DNA from: Hyphomicrobiales bacterium | Lineage (GTDB): Bacteria > Pseudomonadota > Alphaproteobacteria > Rhizobiales > Beijerinckiaceae | Assembly (NCBI GenBank): GCA_930633495.1 | Contig: CAKNFJ010000001.1 | Coordinates: forward strand, 4,115,001 to 4,179,000 | Direction of reading: 5' to 3' | DNA length: 64,000 nt | In this document: piece by piece, positions 46,242-56,420 of the stretch | Numbering within the stretch: the first letter of the stretch is position 1 | Layout of the letters: each line of letters opens with the position of its first letter | Program-made: the position numbers and the translations under genes | Notes under the pieces: model-generated | Told to the model about the DNA's origin: nothing | Databases searched by the model: none | Seen by the model: only the letters and a program-made list of their open reading frames with translations

Positions 46242-47408
46242 CTAACGCCCACCCGGCGGGCGTGGCGCCGGCACGGAGCGCGCCTTCGCCGCCGCACGCA
46301 GGCGCCGCAGCCACATCCGGGCGAAAGCGGCAGCCTGCGCCGCGCCTGGGCGGCCGGGGCCGACGCGGATGATCGCATTGGCCATCTCGCGGCGCTCGCC
46401 CCAGACATAGGTGCCGGCGTCGACGCCTTCGCCGGCGCCGCTGTCGAAGAAGGCCGGCGGCGTGCCGGCGAGATCGGCCTGCAGCATGGCGATGGTCAGG
46501 GTACGGCCGGGGGAATGGCGTGCCTCGGCCTCGTCATAGGCGATCTTGAGGAAATGGCGACGGTCGCCGCTCTCGACCAGCAGGCCCATCGCGAGCACCC
46601 GGCCGTCGAGCAGCAGGGCGTCCATCTGCAGCGTGTCCTCGGCCGCGAAGAGTTCGGCCATCCGCCGGATATAGGCGGCGTCGGCCGGCAGGCAGGCGAT
46701 CGCCGTTCCAACCTCGCCCTTCCAGCCCGAGGCTTCGAGAGTCAGGAAGAGCTCGAGCGCATCCAGCGCAGCGCGGCCACGGCTGCGGCGGAACGTCAGG
46801 GCGCCCTGCTTTCCGACGGCCCGGAACTGCTGCATCCGCTTCTTGTAGCCGGAGCCGAGCGAGCGCCGCAGGTAGCGCTGCATGTCGTCTCCCGGCTGCA
46901 GGATCATCACCGGCCGGATCCAGCGCTCGTAGAACGAGATTGCGCTGCCGGTCTGGCGGCAGGCTTCTGCGAGCATGGCATGGCACGGCCCGTCGAGCGG
47001 CAGCAGCGGAAGCCTCAGGACATGCGGCAGGTCGCGCGAGGCGAGGAGGTATCGCATCAGCGCCCGTGCCGTTTCGGCCGCGTGGTCGCGGTCGAGCACC
47101 GGCAGGGACGAGACCTCGTAGACCGGCACGAGCGGCGCGGCGAGCACGCCGGCGAAACCGCTGCGCCAGCCATGCTCGCGGCGGAACGCCCAGACGCCGA
47201 CCAACTGCTCGAAGTCGAGCGCCTCGCTGGACCAGGCGCAGAGCACGACGATCTCGTCTGCCGGCACCAGCAGGGTCGCGGCCGAGACGGCGGCGGGAGA
47301 CATGTGCGGATTGGGTTCGAGGGCGTGGCGGGCCAGCTCGGCGAAAGCCGGCGCCAGCTCCGCATATGCGGCCGGGCCGATCCGCCTGACGACGAGTTTC
47401 GTGTTCAA
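46242..47408 (-). CDS. GNAT-fold acetyltransferase (CelD/BcsL-like)
   Basis: A 388-residue protein with the paired GNAT fold of the CelD/BcsL (Acetyltransf_6) group. Features are LGSGYKKRMQQFRAVGKQG, LFLTLEASGWKGEVGTAI and RHFLKIAYDEAEARHSPG, the last being the acyl-CoA region. Members modify polysaccharides or other surface molecules. It starts at a TTG that overlaps the stop of the FlhB-like gene (TTGA), so translation is coupled; an internal ATG would cut off conserved-looking sequence. A role linked to the flagellum or surface glycans is inference. Confidence 0.78.
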   Translation of the reverse strand: MNTKLVVRRIGPAAYAELAPAFAELARHALEPNPHMSPAAVSAATLLVPADEIVVLCAWSSEALDFEQLVGVWAFRREHGWRSGFAGVLAAPLVPVYEVSSLPVLDRDHAAETARALMRYLLASRDLPHVLRLPLLPLDGPCHAMLAEACRQTGSAISFYERWIRPVMILQPGDDMQRYLRRSLGSGYKKRMQQFRAVGKQGALTFRRSRGRAALDALELFLTLEASGWKGEVGTAIACLPADAAYIRRMAELFAAEDTLQMDALLLDGRVLAMGLLVESGDRRHFLKIAYDEAEARHSPGRTLTIAMLQADLAGTPPAFFDSGAGEGVDAGTYVWGERREMANAIIRVGPGRPGAAQAAAFARMWLRRLRAAAKARSVPAPRPPGGR

Positions 47409-47698
47409 GGTCGATGGCCGTTCCGGTTCAGCCGGCTCAGTTCGCCGCGCAGCGACAGGACGAAGGCGATGACCTGTGCCGTCGCGCGGTAGAGCTCTTC
47501 CGGGATCTCGTCGTCAAGCGCGACGGTCGAGAGGGCCTGGGCCAGGATGGCGTTCTGCTCGACGGAGACGCCATGCTCGCGCCCGGTCTCGACGATGCGC
47601 TCGGCCAGCTCGCCGCGCCCCTTGGCGGTGACGCGCGGTGCGCCTTGCCCGTCATATTCGAGCGCGACGGCGATGCGGGGTGGCTGTGTCCCGCTCAT
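47405..47698 (-). CDS. FlhB C-terminal-domain homologue (FhlB-like)
   Basis: A 97-residue protein that matches the cytoplasmic end of the flagellar export switch FlhB (RIAVALEYDGQGAPRVTAKG, ERIVETGREHGVSVEQNAIL, DDEIPEELYRATAQVIAFVL). It lacks the membrane part and the self-cleaving NPTH motif. Such short FhlB proteins can replace the FlhB tail in other bacteria. It overlaps the FliK-like gene by four bases at its start and the acetyltransferase gene at its end. Confidence 0.88.
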   Translation of the reverse strand: MSGTQPPRIAVALEYDGQGAPRVTAKGRGELAERIVETGREHGVSVEQNAILAQALSTVALDDEIPEELYRATAQVIAFVLSLRGELSRLNRNGHRP

Positions 47699-49236
47699 GA
47701 CAGACGATCCAGGAACTGGCCGGCCGTCGGCTGCATCACGCGGGGCTGGCCGGTGTGGATATCGACGGCGCCGCTGGCGAAATCGGCGTGAAGCAATGCG
47801 GTTTCGAGGCCGGGAGCCGCACCGCGCAAGGCCTGGCTTGTCTCCTCGCGCTCCGCCCAGAGTGTCACGCCGACATCGCGACCCTGCAGGGTCACCACGC
47901 CTTGCAGCGGTCCCATCGGCTCGACGTCGAGGGCGAAGCGGATGCGCCAGAGCGGCGGGCTCACGCCCGCGATGGTCCGGCGTGGCGCCTCGTGCTCCAC
48001 CTGCAGGGGCAGCATGGCCGTGCCGTGCTGGAAGGCGAGGGGGATTTCGGCGAGCCAGCGCTGCGTCGGTTGCGGGGCGTCCTGACGGGCATTCTCCAGC
48101 GGCAGCGAGGCGTATTGCGTCAGCTTGATCCGGTCGAGAGCGGCCTCGGTCTGGTTGAGCAGGGTTTCGGCGATGACGAAGGGTTTCTCGCCGGGTGCGA
48201 GCGACGGTTCGGCGGCGGCCTGCGGCAGGAGCGGGCCGTCGCGGCGCGGCGGTGTGGCGCGGCTGCCGGGGTCGGTCCCGGCGCCCGGCGCGGCATCTGC
48301 CGGCAGCCCGGCCTGAAGCGCGGCGGCGCGTTCCTGGCGGTTCGCTTTCGGCTCCGGCGACAGCGCTTCCACGATCGGGACCAGAATCTCCCGCAGCGCC
48401 TGCAGATGGGCCTTGAGATCGCCCTGCCGCGGAGGCGCTTCGCCGGCCGCCTTGTGGGCTTCCATGAACAGGCCCGAGCCCTGGAACGCTTCCTTCAGGC
48501 TCTGCCCCGTGACCGGATGACGGTCTGCCATGACGGATTGGGCCAGCACGCGATCGATGGCGGGAAGCAGAGCCTTGGGCAGGGACAGCGCGATGGAGCC
48601 CTCGGCCAGGCCGCGCAGATTGGCGAAGAGCGGCGCGAGACTGTCCTGCTTCTGCAGCGCGGCGCCGAGAAGAGGCCCTGCCATGGCGCGCGCGGCGGCC
48701 GGGCCGGGCGTGATCGGGTTGGCCGCGACCGGCGAAGGAAGTGCTCCCGGTTGAGCGGAAATCGCCGCCGCCGTAGCTGGCATGGGACGTACCGGCGCAA
48801 CAGTGGAGACTGAGGGGGAAGTCTGTGCCGGGGAGGCGGTCAGGGGCGCTGCGGCTGCGGTCGCCCGCGCAAGCGTGTTGCCCGCCAGCGCCGAGGCGTC
48901 GGGCCGGGCATCCGGTGTGGGGGCAGCGGGTTGCGTGACCGCCGCCGGCGGGCGCAGCTCGACCAATGTGGCGCGCAGGTCGCCGCCCGGCTGCTCGGGC
49001 GGGTCGAGCCGCAGCAGCAGGGTGGAGCCGGGCTGAAGGGCGGCCTGTCTGGCCTGCGGGCCGTTGAGAATGAGCGCGACCTTGCTGTCGCCGATCGCGG
49101 CCGTGGCGCTGCCATCCGCTTCGACGGAGATGAGCTTCGCCTGCACCGTCCGCCCGGCCGTCAGCTCTCCGGCTGCATCGAGGGCCTGCAGCAGAGTGGC
49201 GAAATTCTGGCTCTTGACGAGCTGGGCGAGGTTCAT
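47695..49236 (-). CDS. flagellar hook-length control protein FliK-like
   Basis: A 513-residue protein with a long Ala/Pro-rich secreted-ruler-like middle (about residues 95-300) and a C-terminal Flg_hook domain (IPLAFQHGTAMLPLQVEHEA, WRIRFALDVEPMGPLQGVVT, VGVTLWAEREETSQALRG). FliK measures the hook and makes FlhB switch export to filament proteins. Its genetic coupling to an FlhB-tail protein supports that role. No other flagellar structural gene is in the window. Confidence 0.85.
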   Translation of the reverse strand: MNLAQLVKSQNFATLLQALDAAGELTAGRTVQAKLISVEADGSATAAIGDSKVALILNGPQARQAALQPGSTLLLRLDPPEQPGGDLRATLVELRPPAAVTQPAAPTPDARPDASALAGNTLARATAAAAPLTASPAQTSPSVSTVAPVRPMPATAAAISAQPGALPSPVAANPITPGPAAARAMAGPLLGAALQKQDSLAPLFANLRGLAEGSIALSLPKALLPAIDRVLAQSVMADRHPVTGQSLKEAFQGSGLFMEAHKAAGEAPPRQGDLKAHLQALREILVPIVEALSPEPKANRQERAAALQAGLPADAAPGAGTDPGSRATPPRRDGPLLPQAAAEPSLAPGEKPFVIAETLLNQTEAALDRIKLTQYASLPLENARQDAPQPTQRWLAEIPLAFQHGTAMLPLQVEHEAPRRTIAGVSPPLWRIRFALDVEPMGPLQGVVTLQGRDVGVTLWAEREETSQALRGAAPGLETALLHADFASGAVDIHTGQPRVMQPTAGQFLDRLS

Positions 49237-49392
49237 CGGGCCGCCTTGTGGAGACGACGCATCCTGTCACGAAAGATTAAGCGTTTCCTTGCCGTTGACC
49301 GCGTTGCGCAGGGCGTGCCTGCGCCATCGGCTCTGGCGTGTCGGGGCGCGCTGCTGCAGGCTCCCGCATCTTCGATCCGAAGGATGATTGCC

Positions 49393-50400
49393 ATGGATTA
49401 TCGCCGCCTCGGCCGCTCCGGCCTCAAGGTCTCGCCGCTGTGCCTCGGCACGATGATGTTCGGCGGCCAGACGGATGAGGCGATCTCGCGCCGGATCGTC
49501 GACAAGGCTCGCGAGGCCGGCATCAACTTCATCGACACGGCCGACGTCTACAACGAGGGGGCGTCGGAGGAGATCACCGGCCGGGCCATCGCCGCCAACC
49601 GCCATGACTGGGTGCTGGCGACCAAGGTCGCGAACGTCATGGGGCCGGGACCGATGAATGGCGGCCTGTCGCGCCGCTGGGTGCTGCGGGCCTGCGAGGA
49701 CAGCCTGCGCCGGCTCGGAACCGGGACGATCGACATCTACTACCTCCACAAGGAGGACCATGAGACGCCGCTCGAGGAGACGGTGCACGCGATCGCCGAC
49801 CTCGTCCGCCAGGGCAAGATCCGGCATTTCGGCGTCTCGAACTACCGCGCCTGGCGTCTCGCCGAGATCTGCCGGCTCTGCGACGATCTCGGCATCGACC
49901 GGCCGGTGGTCAGCCAGCCCTACTACAACGCGATGAACCGGATGCCGGAGGTCGAGCACCTGCCGGCCTGCGGGTATTTCGGGCTGGGCGTGGCCTCTTA
50001 CTCGCCGCTGGCGCGCGGCGTGCTGACGGCAAAATACGCGCCCGGCCAGCAGCCGGCCGAGGGAACGCGCGCAGGCCGTGGCGACCGCCGCATGATGCAG
50101 GCCGAATGGCGCGAGGAGAGCCTGGTCATCGCCCAGACGATCAAGGAGCATGCCGCGAGCAAGGGGCTGACGCCGATCCAGTTCGCGGTGCGCTGGGTGC
50201 TGAACAACCGCTTCGTGACGGCGGCGATCGCCGGACCGCGGACTGTCGAGCAGTGGGAAGCCTATCTGGCGGCGCTGGAGGCGCGCTTCGACGTCGAGGA
50301 CGAGGCGCTGGTCGATCGGCTCGTCCCGGCGGGCCATCCCTCGACGCCGGGCTATTCCGACCCGGCCTATCCGCTGGAGGGACGCCTCAGCCGCGTCTGA
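49393..50400 (+). CDS. aldo/keto reductase
   Basis: A 335-residue NADPH-dependent TIM-barrel reductase of carbonyl compounds. The catalytic tetrad is visible: Asp and Tyr in FIDTADVYNEG, Lys in LATKVANV and His in IYYLHKED. The cofactor loop is VASYSPLARGVL, and the start LGRSGLKVSPLCLGTM is typical. ATG 49393 follows AAGGA at 49380-49384. It is divergent from the FliK operon with 156 bases between. Confidence 0.92.
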   Translation: MDYRRLGRSGLKVSPLCLGTMMFGGQTDEAISRRIVDKAREAGINFIDTADVYNEGASEEITGRAIAANRHDWVLATKVANVMGPGPMNGGLSRRWVLRACEDSLRRLGTGTIDIYYLHKEDHETPLEETVHAIADLVRQGKIRHFGVSNYRAWRLAEICRLCDDLGIDRPVVSQPYYNAMNRMPEVEHLPACGYFGLGVASYSPLARGVLTAKYAPGQQPAEGTRAGRGDRRMMQAEWREESLVIAQTIKEHAASKGLTPIQFAVRWVLNNRFVTAAIAGPRTVEQWEAYLAALEARFDVEDEALVDRLVPAGHPSTPGYSDPAYPLEGRLSRV

Positions 50401-50436
50401 GAGGCTCCGCTCGACGTAGCGCCCCGAGTTCCGGTC

Positions 50437-50766
50437 TCAGTTCAGGACGCAGAAGCCGCCCACCACGACTTCGCTGCGGCACCAGGGTTTCTGGGCGCTT
50501 TCGGTCGATGTCAGGCGCAGCGGGGGAGACTCGTCGCGCGGCGTGCTCGACGGCGGGAAGGGGACGCGTTGAGGGGCGGTCGCCGTCTCCGCGGCCTGGG
50601 CGCGGCTCGTGCCGGCGATGCCGGGAACGACGACTACGCTCCGGCTGGCCTTGGCCGCGGGCGCGGGGCTGCTGCGGCCGCCGAGCCGAAAACGGGCCGC
50701 TTCGGCTTGAACGGGCAGGAGGGTGGCGGCGGCGAGCAGGCAGGCGAGGGCGGCGGCGCGGCGCAT
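50437..50766 (-). CDS. small secreted protein of unknown function
   Basis: A 109-residue protein with a signal peptide (AALACLLAAATLLPVQAEA, cleavage near residue 23). The mature part is basic and proline-rich and ends with two cysteines (QKPWCRSEVVVGGFCVLN), which may form a disulfide. No family is recognised. It is convergent with the aldo/keto reductase. Confidence 0.65.
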   Translation of the reverse strand: MRRAAALACLLAAATLLPVQAEAARFRLGGRSSPAPAAKASRSVVVVPGIAGTSRAQAAETATAPQRVPFPPSSTPRDESPPLRLTSTESAQKPWCRSEVVVGGFCVLN

Positions 50767-50870
50767 GAGGCGATCTCCGGATTGCCGACAGGATGCCGCG
50801 ATCTGCCGCTACGGCAAGGACGGGCTGGGATCAGCCTGAGCGAGGCGTTAACGGCACGGGCCGGCCGAGC

Positions 50871-51677
50871 TCAATGCCCCGGCAGGACGATCATGGTGGG
50901 CTTGGCCGGCAGGGTCGCCTTGCTCAGCGCGATCGCCGGCTGGTCGCGTCGCTCGACCGGCCAGAGATCCTGCGTCCGGGCGAGGAAGCGCTTCAGCGTG
51001 CCGCCGCCGAAGAAGTGCATCGGGATCATCACTCGCGCCTGAACGGTCTTCAGCACCTCCAGCATGCCTTCCTGGTCGAGCGTATAGCTGCCGTCGACCG
51101 GGAAGAGCACGATGTCGACCCGCCCGAGCGCACGCAGATGGCCGGGTTCCAGAGGATGATGCAGATGGCCGAGATGGGCGATGCAGAGATCGCCGATCTC
51201 GAAGATGAAGATCGAGTTGCCGTCGAAGTCGGTGCCACCCTCATAGCTGCGGATATTGGTCGGAACGTTGCGGACGCGGACGTCGCCCAGCGTGACGTCA
51301 TGTTTGGCCGCGCCCTGTCCGCTCGGATCCCAGCCGGGCAGAACCTGCTTGATGGCGGGATCTGGCCGGCGGGAATTATGCGTCGAATGCGCCTTGTTCA
51401 TCGTGGCGATGTCGGGCGTCACCGGCGGGCGGACATAGTCGTTATAGTCGGTCGCGATCTTCACGCCGCCCGGCGTCTCGATCAGGAAGGTGGCATGGCC
51501 GACGAAGGTGAGGCGCACCTCGCCCTTCGCGAGCTGAACCCGCTGGATCGGCAGGCGATGGCTCGCCATTTCCGGCCGGCAGCCGGGCTCGTTCGACTGG
51601 GCGCTGGCCGGCCCATGAGCAAGGCCGAACACTGCGGCGACGAAAGCGAATAGCCCGACGGTGCGCGACAAATTCAT
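50871..51677 (-). CDS. secreted MBL-fold hydrolase-like protein with altered metal motif
   Basis: A 268-residue protein with a signal peptide ending at HGPASAQ (about residue 27). The metallo-beta-lactamase fold is seen in RLTFVGHATFLIETPGGVKI, IAHLGHLHHPLEP and ARVMIPMHFFGGG. The usual HxHxDH metal motif is replaced by KAHSTHNSRRPDP, which lacks the Asp and third His. It may hold one metal or use other ligands. It resembles UlaG-type members; no substrate is evident. Confidence 0.8.
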   Translation of the reverse strand: MNLSRTVGLFAFVAAVFGLAHGPASAQSNEPGCRPEMASHRLPIQRVQLAKGEVRLTFVGHATFLIETPGGVKIATDYNDYVRPPVTPDIATMNKAHSTHNSRRPDPAIKQVLPGWDPSGQGAAKHDVTLGDVRVRNVPTNIRSYEGGTDFDGNSIFIFEIGDLCIAHLGHLHHPLEPGHLRALGRVDIVLFPVDGSYTLDQEGMLEVLKTVQARVMIPMHFFGGGTLKRFLARTQDLWPVERRDQPAIALSKATLPAKPTMIVLPGH

Positions 51678-51772
51678 CGGCCGGCTCCGGTTGCGCGTTG
51701 TCCGTGACGATCAGGCAAATAGCCGGCCGTGAAAAGCGCGCTGTCGGTTTCGTGAACCGAGCTTGTGCCGCC

Positions 51773-52318
51773 TCAGCTTCCCGAATACCGCACCTCGACC
51801 TTCGCTTCCGCGAGGCGGCGGTAGAGCTTCCGGCGGCGCAGGATCGGCACCCAGTCGTAGAGAAACATCTCGGCCGGGCGCCAGATCACGACCCAGCCGA
51901 TGATGATCAAGCTCTCCTGGAAGACCCGCGCGAAGGGGCCTTCATAGGCTTGCGTCAGCAGCCAGCTGAAAAACAGGCAGGCGGCGAGCCCGGCGAAGCC
52001 GATGGCGAAAGCCAGGCGCCCGTCCCGAAACAGCTCGCGCAGAGCCTTGGTTTCGGCCTCCGCCCTTCCGGAAAACCAGTTGCGGATCGCTATGGGAAGA
52101 TCGGGGGTCTGTCGGCTGGAGCCATCGGGATTCTCAAGGTGGACGACGATCGCGATCGGAGCATCCTTGGGCAGGTCGCGAGCCCAATCGACGATATATT
52201 CGTCGGCCTCCGCCGCGATGTCGCCCTCCCTGAACGGGAAAGGGTCGAGCGTGTTGAAGAGTTGGGCGCCGTCGCTCAGTCTGAGTTCGATCGTCGCTCT
52301 GCTGGTCAACGCTGGCAT
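51773..52318 (-). CDS. membrane protein of unknown function
   Basis: A 181-residue protein. Residues about 1-90 are hydrophilic with a strand-rich start (ATIELRLSDGAQLFNTLDPF, DAPIAIVVHLENPDG). Two hydrophobic helices follow (FAIGFAGLAACLFFSWLLTQ and VFQESLIIIGWVVIWRPAEM), and then a basic tail (LRRRKLYRRLAEAKVEVRY). The ATG at 52318 has AGGAA eight bases upstream and is preferred over 52348. I do not recognise a named family. Confidence 0.72.
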   Translation of the reverse strand: MPALTSRATIELRLSDGAQLFNTLDPFPFREGDIAAEADEYIVDWARDLPKDAPIAIVVHLENPDGSSRQTPDLPIAIRNWFSGRAEAETKALRELFRDGRLAFAIGFAGLAACLFFSWLLTQAYEGPFARVFQESLIIIGWVVIWRPAEMFLYDWVPILRRRKLYRRLAEAKVEVRYSGS

Positions 52319-52477
52319 GCCGGTGGTTCCTGGTCGTGGTGCCGGCATTGTTCAGGACACGCTTGACAGCCGCAATCGCCAGACGCGGTTGCGGCGCACG
52401 CCGCCGGTCGCTACATAGCGCCCAGATTTCCCGACATCCCGTGTCGCAAGCGTTCGAAAGCGGAGCCCGCTCGCCCC

Positions 52478-54130
<1,653 letters not shown>

Positions 54131-55362
54131 GAAAGTGCATGTAATATCCTTCAACTCATGATTGTGTTGGGGGAGGCGATATGCGGGGGGCTATCGTAAC
54201 GGTGGTGGCGTGCATTCTCGCCGCCACCCATGCAAATGCTGTGGAAGTTGCATCGGATGTCCGAACGGCCGTCGCCGGTATAAACACGCGCGCGCCGGCG
54301 ATAGAGGCTGAGGTCAGCAAGACGATCGGCACTCCCCAATCCGAGGCGGATTTCGCGAGCTATGCCGACAGCCGGAACAAGATCTTGCGATTTCTGTCGG
54401 AAATCCGCAGGGAGGCCGCGCGCATCCGCACCATTTCCGACCGCCTGAGTCCGGAAAAGCTCCAGCTTGAGCAAGATATCAAGGCACTTGCGATCACGGC
54501 TGGTATTGAAACGACCAATGATGAAAACCAGCCGCTTTCGATGACGGCGTTCGAGGCGAAGGTCGATGAGAAATGGAAGGAAACACAGGCGGAACTTAAG
54601 ACTGCTCAAGAGGAGCTGACGAAGATTTCACCTGAGCCGTCATTTCGCGATCGGGTGAACGTCCAAAATCTTAGTGATGAAGATCGACGCAAATTATTCG
54701 AAGATCGTCAATCCATTCGTTTAAAGATGATGGAGGCTAGATCTAAGCTTCGATCTGTAGGCTCTACTCTCGGTGAGATTAGGCGTATTAGAGAGGCGAT
54801 TGAGCGATTGAAGGTGGTTGAGTCTGGGGTTTTGAGCTTTGGATCTGAGTTAAGCTCACTTGAGTCTAATGATTTAAAATTCAATGCGCTTCTCAATCAA
54901 CTTGACGATAGGATTTTTAATTTCCTCCTTATTGAGAAAAACGATAATAGGTATGCATTTTATTCGACTCTCGTATTTGGAATTGCCGTTGTCATCGTAA
55001 TCGGCTCATTCTTCTTTGTGGCATATAAATCCGAGTCCGTGAGAGTTTCCATATTTGCAAACGACTCTGGTCTTCAGTTTGTTACTCTGTTCTCGCTTGT
55101 TATCGCGATCATTCTGTTTGGGGTTTTGAAGATTCTGGGAGGTAAAGAGCTGGCTGCGCTGCTCGGAGGTCTGTCCGGTTATATCCTTGGGCGTGGGGGG
55201 ATCACTCGGCAATCGACGACCCCTGCTCCTGCGGTGGCGTCTCCTCCGGCGGGTGGCTGACGGGTGAGGCCTGTTCAACGGCGCTCTTGCGCGTGCTGGT
55301 GGTGGCGATCAGCATGAGCTCCCACGGATTTGCCAAGTCGCTTAGGATGCTGTGCGGTAAGC
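54131..55362. mobile_element. AT-rich insertion at the ettA 3' end flanked by duplicated gene end
   Basis: A 1232-base segment separates the ettA stop from a second copy of the ettA end. By hand count, the rows at 54841-54900 and 54901-54960 are 35% and 30% GC, against 70% in ettA at 53881-53940. It carries one gene and no recombinase. The flanking copies (54047-54115 and 55363-55431) match at 66 of 69 bases, then differ in the last codons, so this is not a simple target duplication. It looks like an element that integrated in the gene end and rebuilt it, either mobilised by factors from elsewhere or now fixed. Confidence 0.7.
54181..55260 (+). CDS. secreted coiled-coil membrane protein of unknown function (foreign cargo)
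   Basis: A 359-residue protein. A signal peptide (IVTVVACILAATHANA, cleavage near residue 20) is followed by a long charged helical part rich in heptads (about 55-250) and then two to three hydrophobic segments (about 259-282, 298-318, 323-338), so most of it should face the periplasm. The end LQFVTLFSLVIAIILFG and LAALLGGLSGYILGR is a distinctive motif. Codon use (TTA, AAT, ATT) differs from all neighbours. It is the only gene in the insert. A defence or surface role is possible but is not shown. Confidence 0.8.
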   Translation: MRGAIVTVVACILAATHANAVEVASDVRTAVAGINTRAPAIEAEVSKTIGTPQSEADFASYADSRNKILRFLSEIRREAARIRTISDRLSPEKLQLEQDIKALAITAGIETTNDENQPLSMTAFEAKVDEKWKETQAELKTAQEELTKISPEPSFRDRVNVQNLSDEDRRKLFEDRQSIRLKMMEARSKLRSVGSTLGEIRRIREAIERLKVVESGVLSFGSELSSLESNDLKFNALLNQLDDRIFNFLLIEKNDNRYAFYSTLVFGIAVVIVIGSFFFVAYKSESVRVSIFANDSGLQFVTLFSLVIAIILFGVLKILGGKELAALLGGLSGYILGRGGITRQSTTPAPAVASPPAGG

Positions 55363-55443
55363 GATTATGAGGAGGACAAGAAGCGCCGCCTCGGCATCGA
55401 CTCCATCATCCCGAAGCGCATCCAGTACAAGTTCTCGCGCTGA
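55363..55443 (+). pseudogene. displaced native 3' end of ettA
   Basis: 27 codons reading [20 protein letters not shown] through QYKFSR and a stop, in the same order as the ettA tail, with three base changes in the first 69 bases and a shorter end. It has no start or ribosome site. It sits directly before an intrinsic terminator, which is the expected place of the original gene end, so this copy is probably the ancestral tail displaced by the insert. Confidence 0.85.
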
Positions 55444-55466
55444 GTGATTGATATCCGATTCAAAAA

Positions 55467-55501
55467 AGCCCCGCGGCAGCGATCCTGCCGCGGGGCTTTT
55501 T
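55467..55501 (+). terminator. intrinsic terminator, original ettA terminator
   Basis: A 13-base-pair stem (agccccgcggcag at 55467-55479 and ctgccgcggggct at 55485-55497) with a 5-base loop is followed by a run of T. It lies 24 bases after the stop of the displaced ettA end. Confidence 0.93.
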
Positions 55502-55680
55502 CGTTGGGGCCATGGCCGGGCTTCGGGGAGGTTTCCTCGATGGACGGCGGTGATTCCTTGCTCGGGGCGCGGATATGCTAACCTCGCCCGGCTGGTCGCC
55601 GAGCCGTATGGAATCCAACGGCCGCGGCAGACCCAAGAACGCAGAGGCAACAAGAACGCAGAGGCAAGGAGAGTCGAACA

Positions 55681-56343
55681 ATGCGCGCAAGACGTATCGG
55701 ATTTGCCGCCGCCGGACTGCTGGCACTCACCGCTGGCGCCGCTCAGGCCCAGACCGCCGAGATGACCTTTTTCGTGACGAGCGCCGGCTCCGGCAAGGGA
55801 GCGGATCTCGGGGGCCTCGCAGGGGCGGATGCGATCTGCCAGCGCCTCGCCCAGGCAGTCGGTGCCGGCGGGAAGACCTGGCGAGCCTATCTGTCGACGC
55901 AAACGGCCAATGGCGTGCCGGCGGTGAATGCGCGCGATCGCATCGGCGCCGGACCTTGGCGCAACGCCAAAGGTGCGGTGATCGCCTCCAGCGTCGCCGA
56001 TCTGCACGGTGCCGCGACGAACCTGACCAAGCAGACCGCGCTCAACGAGAAGGGCGAAACCGTCAATGGCCGCGGCGATACACCCAACCAGCACGACATG
56101 CTGACGGGTTCGCAGGCGGACGGCACGGCGTTCGGCCCCGGCGAGGACCGGACCTGCGGCAACTACACCAAGAGCGGCACTGAGGGAGCCGTGATGCTCG
56201 GCCACCATGACCGGTCGGGGCTCGACGACTCGCCGCCGGCGAAGTCCTGGAACATGTCGCACGCCTCGCGCGGCGGCTGCAGCCCGGATGCGTTGAAAGG
56301 CACGGGCGGCGCCGGCCTGTTCTACTGCTTCGCTGCCAATTGA
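55681..56343 (+). CDS. secreted lectin/endostatin-like protein
   Basis: A 220-residue protein with a signal peptide (IGFAAAGLLALTAGAAQAQ, cleavage near residue 24). The mature part resembles the C-type lectin/collagen NC10-endostatin fold found in bacterial secreted proteins: GADAICQRLAQAVGAGGKTW, WRAYLSTQTANG, RIGAGPWRNAKG, TCGNYTKSG, SWNMSHASRGGCS and LFYCFAAN. Four cysteines could make two disulfides. A role in binding surface sugars or proteins is family-based guesswork. It lies 237 bases after the ettA remnant. Confidence 0.78.
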   Translation: MRARRIGFAAAGLLALTAGAAQAQTAEMTFFVTSAGSGKGADLGGLAGADAICQRLAQAVGAGGKTWRAYLSTQTANGVPAVNARDRIGAGPWRNAKGAVIASSVADLHGAATNLTKQTALNEKGETVNGRGDTPNQHDMLTGSQADGTAFGPGEDRTCGNYTKSGTEGAVMLGHHDRSGLDDSPPAKSWNMSHASRGGCSPDALKGTGGAGLFYCFAAN

Positions 56344-56370
56344 GGCTCCCCGCCGGGCTACTCAAAACCA

Positions 56371-56396
56371 GGCTTTCGGGGCTCTCCCCGGAAGCC
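56371..56396 (-). terminator. probable terminator for the minus-strand dehydrogenase gene
   Basis: An 11-base stem with one G-T pair (ggctttcgggg at 56371-56381, ccccggaagcc at 56386-56396) and a 4-base loop lies between the convergent lectin-like and lldD-like genes. Read on the minus strand it is followed by tggttttgag, a weak T run. Confidence 0.5.
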
Positions 56397-56420
56397 GCCA
56401 TGCGGTGCAGCTGAGGCCCC

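Noticed and set aside
55006..55278. Minus-strand 90-codon frame at the end of the insert
   Set aside because: Overlaps the cargo gene antisense; no signal or motif.
54131..55680. Search for an integrase or transposase in or beside the insert
   Set aside because: No frame shows recombinase motifs; if the element moves, the enzyme must be elsewhere.
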